Assembly: GCF_003182255.1 (NCBI RefSeq)
Contig: NZ_QGTQ01000001.1
Coordinates: 579,634 to 643,633 of the forward strand
Origin: Paenibacillus cellulosilyticus
GTDB taxonomy: Bacteria; Bacillota; Bacilli; Paenibacillales; Paenibacillaceae
Length of the DNA: 64,000 bases
Direction of reading: 5' to 3'
Position numbers and translations under genes: made by a program. The notes beneath the pieces were generated by a model. The model was not told where the DNA came from. It searched no databases and saw only the letters and a program-made list of their open reading frames with translations. Within the stretch, counting starts at the first letter, position 1, and each line of letters begins with the position of its first letter. Of the stretch, positions 25,881-36,734 are shown piece by piece.

Positions 25881-27395
25881 TTACAAATATTTGAGCGGGT
25901 TCTGTACAACGCCGTTCTTCTGAATCTCGAAGTGAAGATGCGTGCCCGTCGAATGGCCTGTGTTGCCCATCACACCGATCTTATCGCCCTTCTCCACGAT
26001 CTCTCCCTCTTTCACGGAGATCGATTTCATGTGTCCGTACAACGTTTTATAACCATTCTTATGATTTATAATGACACAATTGCCGTAACCACTCTTCTCT
26101 CCTGCGAATTCAACGACGCCATCATCCGCTGCCATAATCGTACTGCTGCCAACGAGATCGATGCCTTCATGCATCTTGCCCCAGCGTTTGCCGAAGCTGC
26201 TCGACAGCGTGTGGCTGCTGATCGGCCAAGCAAATACGCCTGAACCTTCGCCCTGTACAACCTTCGTACCCTTCACAACGATCTTTGGAGTACCCTTCTT
26301 CAGTATCTCGTATCCGATCAGCTCTTCGCTCACCAAATAACCATTGTCCTTCGTCAGTCGGTAGGTAAGACGCTTCTTGCCGCCGCTGCCTTGCTGAAGC
26401 ACCTTCGTCTCGCCGACTTTCATGTTCGCGCTCGTCCGATATACGACTTGAGGATCAGTTGCAATCGTTTCCGCTACACTCTCGACTGTACGAACCGTCA
26501 CTGCCGGCTTCTTCACCGTCAGATCCAGGACGTCACCAACCTTAATCAGATCATCCTCGATCCAAGGGTTGTTATCATAAATGACCTGCTTCGGAATGTC
26601 CATCTTCTGCGCAATACATCCGACGCAATCGCCTTCTTGCACCGTATATTGGGTGCTTGTCAAATTGCCAACAACGAGCTTCTGATACATCGTCGTCTCG
26701 TCTAATATGTTCTCCGGATCAGTGTTTACAGCTGTCTGATCGACTTCATCGATGATCTCAACCTTTTTCAACTTGCGCTCTGAGCTTGTATCCGAATCGT
26801 CGCTGTATGCCAGCGCCGTAACCTCGCCATCCTTGCTTGTCTGTGGCGTGAACTTATCCTTAACCTTCTCCATAATGCGGTCAGCCGTCTCGCGGTCCTT
26901 CACGACTCCGATGACCTCGCCGTTGACTTTCACCTCAACGCCGGTTGCGTAAGAAGTGAGCATGCCCTCCAGCTTCGTAATCGTCGCTTCCGTCTCTGGC
27001 TCCGCCTTATAGCCGCTTGCTGGCTCATAGGACACCTTATCTGTATCTAGGACCATATTCACATCAGGATGGGCCTTCTTTACTTCTTCTGCCTTGCTGA
27101 GCAGCATGGCTTCTACCGATTCAGGCTTGTCTACCGAACCGACCACCTGGTCATTCATCAGCACATTATAGTAAGCTACCGTATTTGCTTCTACGTATTG
27201 TTTGCCGCCTGCCACTGCAAGCACGCCAACAACACCGACAAGGGCCGCAGTCAATGCGACTCTACGATATCGGTTACCGGATGCTCCCTCTGGGGCTTTT
27301 ACTGCTGATACTGCTGCTTTCCGAACATACCGGTACAACCGCAATACGGTTTGCCATCCGGCATTGCCCGGCTTGGAATCCTTGTTAACGGTCAT
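25881..27395 (-). CDS. M23 endopeptidase with LysM and G5 domains
   Basis: 504 residues. An N-terminal cytoplasmic tail and one membrane helix (about 47-65) anchor it. A LysM-like unit follows (YTVQEGDCVGCIAQKMDIP, near 258-300), then a G5 domain (about 305-380) and a C-terminal M23 lysostaphin-type domain with HEGIDLVG, YGHMK and HLHFEIQ. These are zinc ligands and the catalytic His. It cleaves peptidoglycan cross-links or activates other hydrolases from the membrane outside. AAGGAG precedes the ATG. Upstream of walR, it is a plausible WalR-regulated cell-wall hydrolase; no WalR box was sought systematically. Confidence 0.93.
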   Translation of the reverse strand: MTVNKDSKPGNAGWQTVLRLYRYVRKAAVSAVKAPEGASGNRYRRVALTAALVGVVGVLAVAGGKQYVEANTVAYYNVLMNDQVVGSVDKPESVEAMLLSKAEEVKKAHPDVNMVLDTDKVSYEPASGYKAEPETEATITKLEGMLTSYATGVEVKVNGEVIGVVKDRETADRIMEKVKDKFTPQTSKDGEVTALAYSDDSDTSSERKLKKVEIIDEVDQTAVNTDPENILDETTMYQKLVVGNLTSTQYTVQEGDCVGCIAQKMDIPKQVIYDNNPWIEDDLIKVGDVLDLTVKKPAVTVRTVESVAETIATDPQVVYRTSANMKVGETKVLQQGSGGKKRLTYRLTKDNGYLVSEELIGYEILKKGTPKIVVKGTKVVQGEGSGVFAWPISSHTLSSSFGKRWGKMHEGIDLVGSSTIMAADDGVVEFAGEKSGYGNCVIINHKNGYKTLYGHMKSISVKEGEIVEKGDKIGVMGNTGHSTGTHLHFEIQKNGVVQNPLKYL

Positions 27396-27469
27396 GACAA
27401 TCTCCTTCTCTTATCTACTTCTTATAGTCTCGTTGGCATGGATTGGATATATTTAGAGTTTTCAACAAA

Positions 27470-27506
27470 AAAAGCGCAACATTCACTCCGAATGTTCACG
27501 CTCTTT
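27470..27506 (-). terminator. terminator after the Ser/Asp-rich membrane protein gene
   Basis: Stem AACATTC / GAATGTT with flanking AAAGCG / CGCTCTTT, followed by T-rich sequence on the minus strand. It lies between the gene ending at 27559 and the start of the M23 gene. Confidence 0.7.
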
Positions 27507-27558
27507 ACTGTACCATAGTAAAAAAGTTGGAAGCAAATAATTCGCCTCGACAAAAGGA

Positions 27559-28332
27559 TTAATATTTTTTCAGAATGTCCATAAACTGCTTATATTGTTC
27601 CTCCGTTAGATACTGTGCGACAATTTGTTGGATATTCGTCAATTCCCCTTCGGTCAGCCCATCCTCTGTATAAGTCGAAATTGTCTGCCATGCTTCCTGC
27701 GGCAGCTTCGTCGCCAACATCTCGAATAATTGGTCTCTATCCGCGTCACTAAGCTGATTCTTGGCCTCTGTCAATTCCTCCGTCGTCACCGCTGTTGCGC
27801 CCGCTTCCGCCTTAGGTCCCGTACCGCCGCCGACTCCTGTTATCGCGCCCTCTTCTTCTTGACCAAACGCGTCTATTGCAACAGGATCTTCATCCGTTCC
27901 GCTAGCTGAACTGCTTCCCGAGGTACTAGCGTCATCCGTTGATGTGCCGCTTGCGTCCTTACTCGATGCATCTCCAGTCCCGGTTGTCGCGCCGCTTTCA
28001 TCCGTTGTCGAACTGCCTTTGTCGTCTCCGACGCCATTCGCGCTGTTCGAGCTATTTTCGCTGCTAGTATCGCTTGAATTCTGATCGTCATCGTGGGCCG
28101 AGCTGTCCGCATCGGCAATCCCGGTATTATCCTTCGAAACCGGATCCGCTCCCCACAGCTTGCCCCATACACCCGATAAGGCGAATGGCTGCACGTCCAG
28201 CGGCATATTATACTGCTTCAGCAGCGACTCTACGTAACTATTGACGATATAACCCGTTGTCCATATAGACAAAAAGCTGGCGATCAGGCCAACGGCTATC
28301 GCGCGGCCGACCCAGCCGAACATTTTCCACAT
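27559..28332 (-). CDS. membrane-anchored protein with low-complexity linker
   Basis: 257 residues of unknown family. One membrane helix (WVGRAIAVGLIASFLSIWTT, about 7-26) near the N-terminus; a long Ser/Asp/Thr/Gly-rich segment (about 75-150) predicted to be disordered; and a helical C-terminus (LSDADRDQLFEML through KQFMDILKKY). The C-terminal part, with two helix-turn-like repeats around Glu-Glu-Gln-Tyr, might bind a partner outside the cell. It is the gene before the M23 peptidase but separated by a terminator. Confidence 0.8.
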   Translation of the reverse strand: MWKMFGWVGRAIAVGLIASFLSIWTTGYIVNSYVESLLKQYNMPLDVQPFALSGVWGKLWGADPVSKDNTGIADADSSAHDDDQNSSDTSSENSSNSANGVGDDKGSSTTDESGATTGTGDASSKDASGTSTDDASTSGSSSASGTDEDPVAIDAFGQEEEGAITGVGGGTGPKAEAGATAVTTEELTEAKNQLSDADRDQLFEMLATKLPQEAWQTISTYTEDGLTEGELTNIQQIVAQYLTEEQYKQFMDILKKY

Positions 28333-28461
28333 GCTTATTCCCTCCGTATCCTCTTATGACCGCTCCTACGGACTATTGAACACTCTCTATCTCTGGCGTA
28401 CTCGTCTACGTCTACAACCAGTATGGTCAGCTAGAAGGGAAGGTATAACCACCTCTCTGAA

Positions 28462-28502
28462 AATCCTCCCTCAAGGGAGGATTCAAGGGACTCCGCCCCT
28501 TG
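28462..28502. repeat. double-hairpin repeat unit, divergent copy
   Basis: AATCCTCCCTCAAGGGAGGA followed by TT forms a first hairpin (28462-28483). CAAGGGACTCCGCCCCTTG (28484-28502) forms a second. It has the same layout as the units at 28537, 47901 and 48423. Confidence 0.6.
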
Positions 28503-28536
28503 AACCCCATTTTATTTACTGCCTACTTAACAGATT

Positions 28537-28680
28537 TCTACCCACCCAAACCCTCCCTGCTAGGGAGGGCCCCAGGGTCTCCGACCCCTGGACCCCGGAG
28601 ATGGGCGGTGGCAGGACTGAGGTGCGTGTAGGTTACTGCGTGCTTGGGGACGCGTGCCCCACGGGGCATAGCTTTCTTTC
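28537..28680 (+). repeat. multi-hairpin intergenic repeat, copy 1
   Basis: It opens with TCTACCCACCCAAACCCTCC. Hairpin A is CCCTCCCT / AGGGAGGG, hairpin B CCAGGG / CCCCTGG, and hairpin C TGCCCC / GGGGCA (28655-28668) followed by AGCTTT. Related units occur at 47901 and, inverted, at 48423. No gene is seen in 28333-28990 apart from these repeats and the purA terminator. Confidence 0.75.
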
Positions 28681-28923
28681 GAGCTCATTATCAAATAAGT
28701 AATGCTAAATCATACTTATTCCTGATTAGGTTATATAGTTGGGAGATTAAGTATAGCTAAACATCTCTTAATTACACGCTAGATGCTAATTTACGTGCCA
28801 GGGATCGAGTTAAGTGTGGTTTTGGTGCGCTTAACGGTCGATAAAGAAGCGAATACAAGGATTAGGTGTGGGTTTACCACACTTATTCTCACTGGGCCCC
28901 CGGGAGATCAAGGGCAAACAAAA

Positions 28924-28956
28924 ACAGGCAACCGAAGCGCGGCTTCGGTTGCCTGT
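28924..28956 (-). terminator. purA terminator
   Basis: ACAGGCAACCGAAGC pairs perfectly with GCTTCGGTTGCCTGT around a GCG loop; minus-strand T-rich sequence follows. It sits 35 bases after the purA stop. Confidence 0.9.
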
Positions 28957-28990
28957 TGTTCAATCATTCAAGCTATTTAGCTACGAAATA

Positions 28991-30364
<1,374 letters not shown>

Positions 30365-30454
30365 TTAGGGTCATGTAGACAGGCAGAACCAAGGCCGCAA
30401 TCGAACTGAAGGCAGCATGACTAGTGTATCAGCCGCACCGCTCAAAGTCAATTA

Positions 30455-30498
30455 AAACGCGAACGATTATACAGTGCTCTATGTGAATGTTCGGAAAT
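30455..30498 (-). promoter_or_regulatory. PurBox pair (PurR operator) upstream of purA
   Basis: On the minus strand 30486-30498 reads ATTTCCGAACATT, a perfect match to the Bacillus PurBox AWWWCCGAACWWT. An inverted partner at 30455-30467 (AAACGCGAACGAT) matches 10 of 13. The gap of 18 is close to the usual 16-17. It sits in the 364-base purA leader, which holds no gene. Confidence 0.7.
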
Positions 30499-30588
30499 GA
30501 TACAACTCTCCGTCCATCTCATTCTATTCTGGATTATTATTTGCGAGCGAAGATGATTTTATGAGCAATGAAAATATGCAAACAAAAA

Positions 30589-30613
30589 GCCCGACGCTTA
30601 TGCTGCATCGGGC
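30589..30613 (-). terminator. dnaB terminator
   Basis: GCCCGACGC pairs with GCATCGGGC (one mismatch) and TTTTTGTTTGC follows on the minus strand. It lies just after the dnaB stop. Confidence 0.8.
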
Positions 30614-30638
30614 CTTCCAATCCACTGCTATCTTACCG

Positions 30639-32003
30639 TTACGAAGCCGGCTCTTGATGTGTCCGGTCGAGACCAACGAACTTGTTGAACTGCTTCAAGA
30701 ACGCCAGCTCTACTGTACCTACGGGACCATTCCGCTGCTTGGCGATAATGATCTCGATAATGTTCTTCTTCTCGGATTCTTTATCGTAGTAATCGTCGCG
30801 GTACAAGAACGCAACGATGTCGGCATCCTGCTCGATCGAGCCCGATTCACGAAGGTCAGACATCATCGGGCGCTTGTCCTGCCGCTGCTCTACGCCCCGC
30901 GACAGCTGAGACAGTGCAATAACCGGGACTTCCAGCTCACGGGCAATCTGCTTCAGCGTACGCGAGATTTCGGATACTTCCTGCTGCCGATTCTCGCCCG
31001 CTTTGCCGCGGCCTTGAATGAGCTGCAAGTAGTCAATTAGAATCATGCCAAGCCCGCGCTCTTTCTTCAGCCGCCGGCACTTCGCACGGATATCCGCTAC
31101 CGTAATACCCGGCGTATCGTCGATGTAGATCTCTGCCTCTGACAACGAGCCGATCGCCATCGTCAGTTTCTCCCAGTCGTCGCCTTCAAGAAAACCGGTA
31201 CGCATCCTACCTGCATCTACGTTCGACTCGGCACAAATCATACGTTGGCAGAGCTGCGCCGCGCTCATCTCGAGACTGAAGATCGCGACCGTCTCCTTCG
31301 CCCGCACACCTACGTTCTGTGCGATGTTCAGTGCGAATGCCGTCTTACCTACGGAAGGACGGGCGGCTACGATGATCAAGTCGCTGCGTTGGAAGCCCGA
31401 CGTCATCTTATCGAGATCCGAGAAGCCCGATGGAATACCGGATGATCCACCTTTATTCGAGTAGAGCATCTCAACCCGTTCGAATACTTCCATGAGCACG
31501 TCTCGGATCGAGATGAAGCCGCTGCTTGAACGGCGGTTCGAAATCTCAAGAATTTTCTGCTCAGCTTCACCAAGCAGCGCACCGACATCATCCTCTGCCG
31601 CATAGCCGCTCGATACGATATTCGTTGCGGTGCGGATGAGCCGGCGGAGCATCGATTTCTCTTCGACGATCTGTGCATAGTACTCCACGTTCGCCGCAGT
31701 CGGGACCGCATTCGCTAGCTTAGCTAGATACGTAATGCCGCCCGCTTCTTCGAGCATCTGGCGATCCTGCAGGTAGGCAGTCAGCGTAACAAGGTCGATT
31801 GGCTGTCCGCCTTCGCCAAGCTCGACCATCGCTTCGAAGATACGCTGATGCGCTGCGCTGTAGAAATCGTCGCTCTTCACCCGCTCCATCGCCGTAATTA
31901 GCGCTTCACCTTGCAGCAGGACGGCGCCGAGAATCGCCTGCTCGGCCTCCAGGTTCTGCGGCGGTATACGGTCAAACGCTAATTCATCCGGGTTCATGCC
32001 CAT
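30639..32003 (-). CDS. dnaB: replicative DNA helicase DnaB (DnaC of Bacillus nomenclature)
   Basis: 454 residues. The N-terminal domain (about 12-115, primase-contact) begins with the typical DRIPPQNLEAEQAILGAVLL stretch. The RecA-like C-terminal motor has Walker A ARPSVGKTAFAL (about 213-224) and Walker B MILIDYLQL. It forms the hexameric helicase unwinding DNA at the replication fork. AAGGAGG is seven bases from the ATG at 32003. It lies 160 bases after rplI in the same direction, likely the end of that operon. Confidence 0.97.
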   Translation of the reverse strand: MGMNPDELAFDRIPPQNLEAEQAILGAVLLQGEALITAMERVKSDDFYSAAHQRIFEAMVELGEGGQPIDLVTLTAYLQDRQMLEEAGGITYLAKLANAVPTAANVEYYAQIVEEKSMLRRLIRTATNIVSSGYAAEDDVGALLGEAEQKILEISNRRSSSGFISIRDVLMEVFERVEMLYSNKGGSSGIPSGFSDLDKMTSGFQRSDLIIVAARPSVGKTAFALNIAQNVGVRAKETVAIFSLEMSAAQLCQRMICAESNVDAGRMRTGFLEGDDWEKLTMAIGSLSEAEIYIDDTPGITVADIRAKCRRLKKERGLGMILIDYLQLIQGRGKAGENRQQEVSEISRTLKQIARELEVPVIALSQLSRGVEQRQDKRPMMSDLRESGSIEQDADIVAFLYRDDYYDKESEKKNIIEIIIAKQRNGPVGTVELAFLKQFNKFVGLDRTHQEPAS

Positions 32004-32170
32004 GGAATATCCTCCTTACATCAAGCTCAAAGTCACCCTGCTTTTATCTATGGTGCAACACTTGTCCCTCTAACGAACAGCCGCCCGCGGCCGGCGCTGA
32101 TAACCCATGCGCCTAACTCCGCGAGCGGACTGCCCTTCTATTACAGCCTGCCTTCAAAAGGCTTGCTTGA

Positions 32171-32617
32171 TTACTCTTCTGCCGCTTGTACTTTCAGCGT
32201 CGTCTTCACTTCTGGATGAAGCTTCACCGGGATTTGCGTCACGCCAAGTGTACGAATCGGATCAGCGAGCTCGATTTTCCGTTTATCGACTCTTACACCC
32301 GTCTGTGCTTCGAGCGCTTCCGCAATTTGCTTACTTGTAATTGCACCGAACAGTCGGCCTCCTTCGCCAGCCTTCGCTTTAATGACCACCGTCAGCTCCG
32401 CCAGACGAACGCCAAGTGCCTGCGCGTCTTCCTTTTCCTTCTCTTTGCGCTTTACCTCGGAGTTCTGTTGCGCCTTCAACGTGTTAATGTTACCCGCCGA
32501 TGCTTCCTTCACGAGGCCTTTCGGCAGCAGGAAGTTGCGTGCGTAGCCTTCCGAGATTTCTTTAACTTCGCCCTTCTTGCCTTGTCCCTTTACGTCTTGC
32601 AGAAAAATAACCTTCAT
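32171..32617 (-). CDS. rplI: 50S ribosomal protein L9
   Basis: 148 residues from the ATG at 32617 ([20 protein letters not shown]), full length. The N-terminal RNA-binding domain has the Gly-rich loop GKKGEV. A long connecting helix and the C-terminal domain follow. It binds 23S rRNA near the L1 stalk base. The ATG overlaps the gdpP stop (32614-32617), so translation is coupled. An upstream in-frame start is inside gdpP and lacks a ribosome site. Confidence 0.97.
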   Translation of the reverse strand: MKVIFLQDVKGQGKKGEVKEISEGYARNFLLPKGLVKEASAGNINTLKAQQNSEVKRKEKEKEDAQALGVRLAELTVVIKAKAGEGGRLFGAITSKQIAEALEAQTGVRVDKRKIELADPIRTLGVTQIPVKLHPEVKTTLKVQAAEE

Positions 32618-34575
32618 TCGAATAGCCCCTCTTCCTTCTCGATCTCTTCCAAAATTTTGCGCAGCCGCGCTGATGCTTCTCGCACGCCGCACTCCAGCTG
32701 CGCAGCCGCATTCGTCAAGTGGCCGCCGCCGCCAAGTCGCTCCATCACGACTTGTACGTTCATCGCGCCAAGCGAACGGGCGCTGACGCCGATGAGGCCA
32801 TCCGGCCGTTCACTAATGACGAACGATGCGTAGATCCCTGTCATATTGAGCAGCGTGTCCGCCGACTGCGCAATATGCAGCTGCGAATATTTGCGACCCG
32901 GCTCCGTCACCGCGATCGCGATATGGTCATACAGTATTTCTGCATGCTTAATGATGTCAGCCTTCAGAATATACTCTTCCAGGTCTTCCTTCAGCATTCG
33001 CTGAATGAGCATCGAATCGGCGCCGTTGCGACGAAGGAACGATGCCGCCTCGAACGTACGAGCACCTGTTCGAAGCGAGAAGCTCTTCGTATCAACCGTA
33101 ATGCCTGCGAGAAGCGCCGTTGCTTCGCGTACATCAATCGATACACGCTCATGAATGTATTGCAGAAGCTCGGTCACGAGCTCGCATGTCGATGAAGCAT
33201 ATGGCTCCATGTAGACGAGTGTCGACTTCGAGATAAACTCCTCGCTCCGACGATGGTGGTCCACGACCACGATCCGATCGGTCTGCTGCAGCAGTCTAGG
33301 TTCCTTCACCATCGAAGCTTTATGCGTATCGACGACAACCGCCAGCGTCTTCGACTCCACGAGATGAAGCGCCTGCTCCGGCGAGACGAATCGCTTAATG
33401 ATCCGCTCGTCCTCTTTGAGCATCTCCATCATCCGCTGAATCGCAGGGTTAATTCCCTCAAGCACGATGTACGCTTCTTTATTGAACAGCTGAGCCGCCT
33501 TCAGTACGCCGATCGCTGCGCCGATCGCATCCATATCCGGCATCCGATGACCCATAATGACGACATTCGTACTCTCACGAATCATGTCCCGCAGTGCGTG
33601 AGCGACGACGCGTGCGCGTACCCGCGTCCGCTTCTCGACCGCATTGGACTTGCCGCCGTAGAACGATTGGCGCTCGCCTACCTTCACAGCTGCTTGGTCA
33701 CCGCCGCGTCCAAGCGCAATATCGAGACTTGTCTGCATCCACTGGCCGATTTCCGTTATCGAGTCAGCACCGGCTGCGAAGCCGATACTGAGCGTCACCG
33801 GAATTTTGTTCTCAACCGTAATCTCACGAACCTCATCCAGCAGCTCGAAACGGCTCTGCTCCAACTGCTTGAGCGTCTTCAGATCGGTAATGATCAGGAA
33901 GCGATCCGAGCTGAGCCGCTTTAAGTACGTATGGTACTTTTGCGCCCAATCGGTAATCTCGGTTGTAACCTTTGACAACAGCGTCGTCCGCTGTTGATCG
34001 TCCATGCCTTGCGTCACTTCATCGAGATTATCCATCAACACAACGCCAAGCGCGAGCTTCTCATCCTCATGCCTGCGGGCCAATTGCCACATGAGCGTAA
34101 TATCGTGGATGTAGACCATCCGTTCCTTGCTCTTGAAATTAAGCTCGAACACGCGGCTGCCAAGCGTTACTTCATAGATGCCTTCGTTGTTCTTGCTCTC
34201 TTTCATGGATGGGAACAGCTCACCAAGCGGCATGCCAACAACCGAATCGTTGTCGAAAATACGCGCCGCATAAGCGTTGTTCCACTCCACAATACGCTCA
34301 TCATCATAAATGATAATACCGAACGGCAGCTCGCTAATAACCTCGCTGCCCGCTTTTTTCACCCGATAGGACAGCGTCCCAAGGTACGATTTCAGATCGC
34401 GGCGGAAAGCCCGCTCCGCGTAGATGGCATAAACACCTACTGAAATCGTTAAGATCAGTCCCGCCAGCCCGATCACCCAATTGAAGAAGGTGAGTGCGGT
34501 CGACAGGAGCAGCAGCAGCACGAATGCCCATAGCTGGTGCATTCCGTGCCATCGCTTAACTAGAAACTTAGGCAT
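32614..34575 (-). CDS. gdpP: cyclic-di-AMP phosphodiesterase GdpP
   Basis: 653 residues. Two membrane helices (about 10-55), a PAS-like domain (about 70-150), a degenerate GGDEF domain (about 170-300), then DHH and DHHA1 domains. The DHH metal ligands show as [16 protein letters not shown] (about 343) and IVVVDHHRR (about 440), with a GGGGH motif near 620. It hydrolyses c-di-AMP to pApA, controlling potassium balance and cell-wall stress. Typical partner rplI follows directly and yybS precedes by 18 bases. Confidence 0.95.
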   Translation of the reverse strand: MPKFLVKRWHGMHQLWAFVLLLLLSTALTFFNWVIGLAGLILTISVGVYAIYAERAFRRDLKSYLGTLSYRVKKAGSEVISELPFGIIIYDDERIVEWNNAYAARIFDNDSVVGMPLGELFPSMKESKNNEGIYEVTLGSRVFELNFKSKERMVYIHDITLMWQLARRHEDEKLALGVVLMDNLDEVTQGMDDQQRTTLLSKVTTEITDWAQKYHTYLKRLSSDRFLIITDLKTLKQLEQSRFELLDEVREITVENKIPVTLSIGFAAGADSITEIGQWMQTSLDIALGRGGDQAAVKVGERQSFYGGKSNAVEKRTRVRARVVAHALRDMIRESTNVVIMGHRMPDMDAIGAAIGVLKAAQLFNKEAYIVLEGINPAIQRMMEMLKEDERIIKRFVSPEQALHLVESKTLAVVVDTHKASMVKEPRLLQQTDRIVVVDHHRRSEEFISKSTLVYMEPYASSTCELVTELLQYIHERVSIDVREATALLAGITVDTKSFSLRTGARTFEAASFLRRNGADSMLIQRMLKEDLEEYILKADIIKHAEILYDHIAIAVTEPGRKYSQLHIAQSADTLLNMTGIYASFVISERPDGLIGVSARSLGAMNVQVVMERLGGGGHLTNAAAQLECGVREASARLRKILEEIEKEEGLFE

Positions 34576-34593
34576 TTCTTCTCCGCTCCCGTG

Positions 34594-35502
34594 TCATCGT
34601 TTCTCGAACGCCTTCCGAATCGGGAAGGCTGTGTCCAGCAGACCAATAAGACTGAGCGGCGGAAGCATCAGCACGATTACCCCAATAATGAGCGGTACGA
34701 TCTTCGACCATCCTCGCTGCTGCGCAATGTAGTAGAAGAAGCCAATCGTCTGAATCGTGAATGCCAGCCGCAGAAGCGGCACAAGGTTCAGCAGCGCTAC
34801 CGACAAGAACGAATCGTCGGACACAATAATCATGCTGAGCACCAGAGCGACCAAATAGTAAAACACCATAACACGCGGCAGCTTCCAATCATGCGCCTTA
34901 GGCATCGATGGAATGCGCATATCTAGGCGGTTAAGAACAGCGCGGCTAATATATTGCGTTACCGCTGCGTACACGAACGAAATCGTCATGATAACAACAG
35001 GTACCGATTGCGTAACCATTTTCACGAGGGAATCGGTTAAATCTGCGGTCCATTCTGCTGGCAGCAGCCCTTCCTTTTGCAAGGAATTAGTCATTTCTCG
35101 CATCTGGTCGCCCATCTCGCCGATTAACGACAGATCGAAGATAAGATTGAATAACAGCAGCTCAAGCAGCATGATACCAAGCAGCGACAGAATGCCGGAT
35201 ACGAGCACGCGTCCTGGCGGTGACTGCTTCACAATCAAATGCCCCATAATAATAGCCGGCACGATGAAAAATAGTCCCAGCAGCGGGGCAAGCCATCCGA
35301 GCAGCAGGGACGATAGAGCCCATACAACCGCGACATGAGCCGCGAAAGCCCGACGTGACAGCGATGCATACAGCACCACATAAGGAACCATCATGAGCAT
35401 AATGGAAATAACGTTAAGGAATGGCACAGCCATCGAGAGCATCAGTAGTACAAGAACTGCACTCCAGAGTAGCGAATGTTTGCCGGTGTTCAACCCGTTC
35501 AC
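34594..35502 (-). CDS. yybS: YybS-like polytopic membrane protein (DUF2232)
   Basis: 302 residues with about eight hydrophobic segments spread over its length, typical of DUF2232. Function unknown in general; its place upstream of gdpP is conserved in Bacillales. The ATG overlaps the stop of the MazG-like gene (35499-35502), so these are coupled. Confidence 0.88.
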   Translation of the reverse strand: MNGLNTGKHSLLWSAVLVLLMLSMAVPFLNVISIMLMMVPYVVLYASLSRRAFAAHVAVVWALSSLLLGWLAPLLGLFFIVPAIIMGHLIVKQSPPGRVLVSGILSLLGIMLLELLLFNLIFDLSLIGEMGDQMREMTNSLQKEGLLPAEWTADLTDSLVKMVTQSVPVVIMTISFVYAAVTQYISRAVLNRLDMRIPSMPKAHDWKLPRVMVFYYLVALVLSMIIVSDDSFLSVALLNLVPLLRLAFTIQTIGFFYYIAQQRGWSKIVPLIIGVIVLMLPPLSLIGLLDTAFPIRKAFEKR

Positions 35503-35810
35503 CTCTTGCGAATATGATCTTCCAGTCGCGATAAATCGCCATAATCGTCTTCCAACGTATGACCTTCTTGTGAAAGCTTGCGAAGCTTAGCGAGTACCGC
35601 GTCATCGAGCTCCTTGTAGGAGAGACCTAAGCGCCGGCCAAGAACATAGCTGCTGGAAATCAGACTCGCCAGACTGTCTGTCAGCCTAGCCGTGCTTCCT
35701 TCCCACAACGCTCTGAACAATCGAGCCATCTGATCCACGATCTCCGTCTTCAACCAGTCGATTGTCTGTGCGCGCTTCGCCACATCCATTTCGCGTTCCG
35801 TACCCCGCAT
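35499..35810 (-). CDS. MazG-like protein
   Basis: 103 residues, all-helical. The segments IDWLKTEIVDQMARLFRALW and LGLSYKELDDAVLAKLRKL resemble the four-helix core of MazG-like proteins (PF12643), but the classic EExxE metal motif of active pyrophosphohydrolases is weak or absent. It is first in the yybS-gdpP-rplI-dnaB set. An enzymatic role in nucleotide cleaning is plausible but unproven. Confidence 0.75.
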   Translation of the reverse strand: MRGTEREMDVAKRAQTIDWLKTEIVDQMARLFRALWEGSTARLTDSLASLISSSYVLGRRLGLSYKELDDAVLAKLRKLSQEGHTLEDDYGDLSRLEDHIRKR

Positions 35811-36135
35811 ACCGATCCTCCTTCACTTCAGAACAAAGCGTCAGACTTCAGGGGTGAGCATTCACTAAAGCTTTACAGCTCATTATAGCATAAATCCGAA
35901 ATCGTACACATGGGGCGCATCGGTAGGCGCTTCGGCCAGTAACAGCTATTCCCCCGATCATTCGACGATAATAAACATGCTTAGATGCCTATGAGCACAA
36001 GCATTCACACATATTCGGCAGCCTTAGACATGGATATAATAACTCGGATTAGATGAAACTTTTTTTACCAGAATACCGTCAATATTGAAGTCCTTCCTTA
36101 AGAATGGTACAGAGAAATCGTGAGAGGTGTATGAT
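35811..36135. other. divergent intergenic region
   Basis: 325 bases without a gene. It carries the promoters of the MazG-like/gdpP operon (minus) and of the secreted protein gene (plus); GAGAGG at 36122 is the ribosome site of the latter. No operator or hairpin is obvious. Confidence 0.4.
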
Positions 36136-36594
36136 ATGATCCGAAATAAAGCAGTCCTGATGTCGCTCGCTTCACTAGTTGCTTTGACCTGTGTCAGTGT
36201 CGCCCACGCTCAGTCTGATCTGAGCAGCTCATCAGTAACAGCCGAGGAGCAAAACGCTGAGGAGATGCTAATAAACCCGGCGGAAATGTCAAAACAAATG
36301 ATAAATCGTTATTTTACGTCCATTAAGGATTCGGGAGACCGTGAAGAGTCTGCCCTAGCAGATTTTAAAATCATCGATATCGATGACTCGGACCTTGCAG
36401 ATATTAAAGTAACGCTCAATCTCGACTACATAGATGTCCCTCCACTGCCAAACGTCGTGTACCACATCAAGAGAAACAAACAGTACTATCAAGTAGAACA
36501 ACAATTCTGTTCATACGATCTATCTCCGAACTCTCCTCATTACGGAGAGGTAAGCTGCAGTGCTGGCGGCAGTAGCGCCGTCCGATGGCAGTAA
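36136..36594 (+). CDS. secreted protein of unknown function
   Basis: 152 residues from the ATG at 36136. A signal peptide is clear: basic start, hydrophobic core (AVLMSLASLVALTCVSV) and AHA cleavage site near residue 24. The mature part is acidic, with two Cys near the end (FCSYD, VSCSAG) that could form a disulfide. No family recognised. It stands alone on the plus strand, against replication, with its own promoter and a terminator. Confidence 0.75.
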   Translation: MIRNKAVLMSLASLVALTCVSVAHAQSDLSSSSVTAEEQNAEEMLINPAEMSKQMINRYFTSIKDSGDREESALADFKIIDIDDSDLADIKVTLNLDYIDVPPLPNVVYHIKRNKQYYQVEQQFCSYDLSPNSPHYGEVSCSAGGSSAVRWQ

Positions 36595-36628
36595 ACAGTA
36601 AACCTATCCTTTCTAACTGGTCCAAAAT

Positions 36629-36693
36629 AAAAACACCTTCAAGGTCATCTCCATTTCATCAGACATGGATGAGTAACCCTTAAAGGTGTTTTT
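36629..36693. terminator. bidirectional terminator between the secreted protein gene and oppF
   Basis: AAAAACACCTTCAAGG pairs with CCTTAAAGGTGTTTTT (one mismatch) around an inner hairpin (CATCTCC region / GGATGAG). A-run and T-run on opposite sides serve both converging genes. Confidence 0.85.
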
Positions 36694-36734
36694 ATTATGC
36701 CGTAGCACTGGCTAGGCTTATTGGGCCGAAGCTG

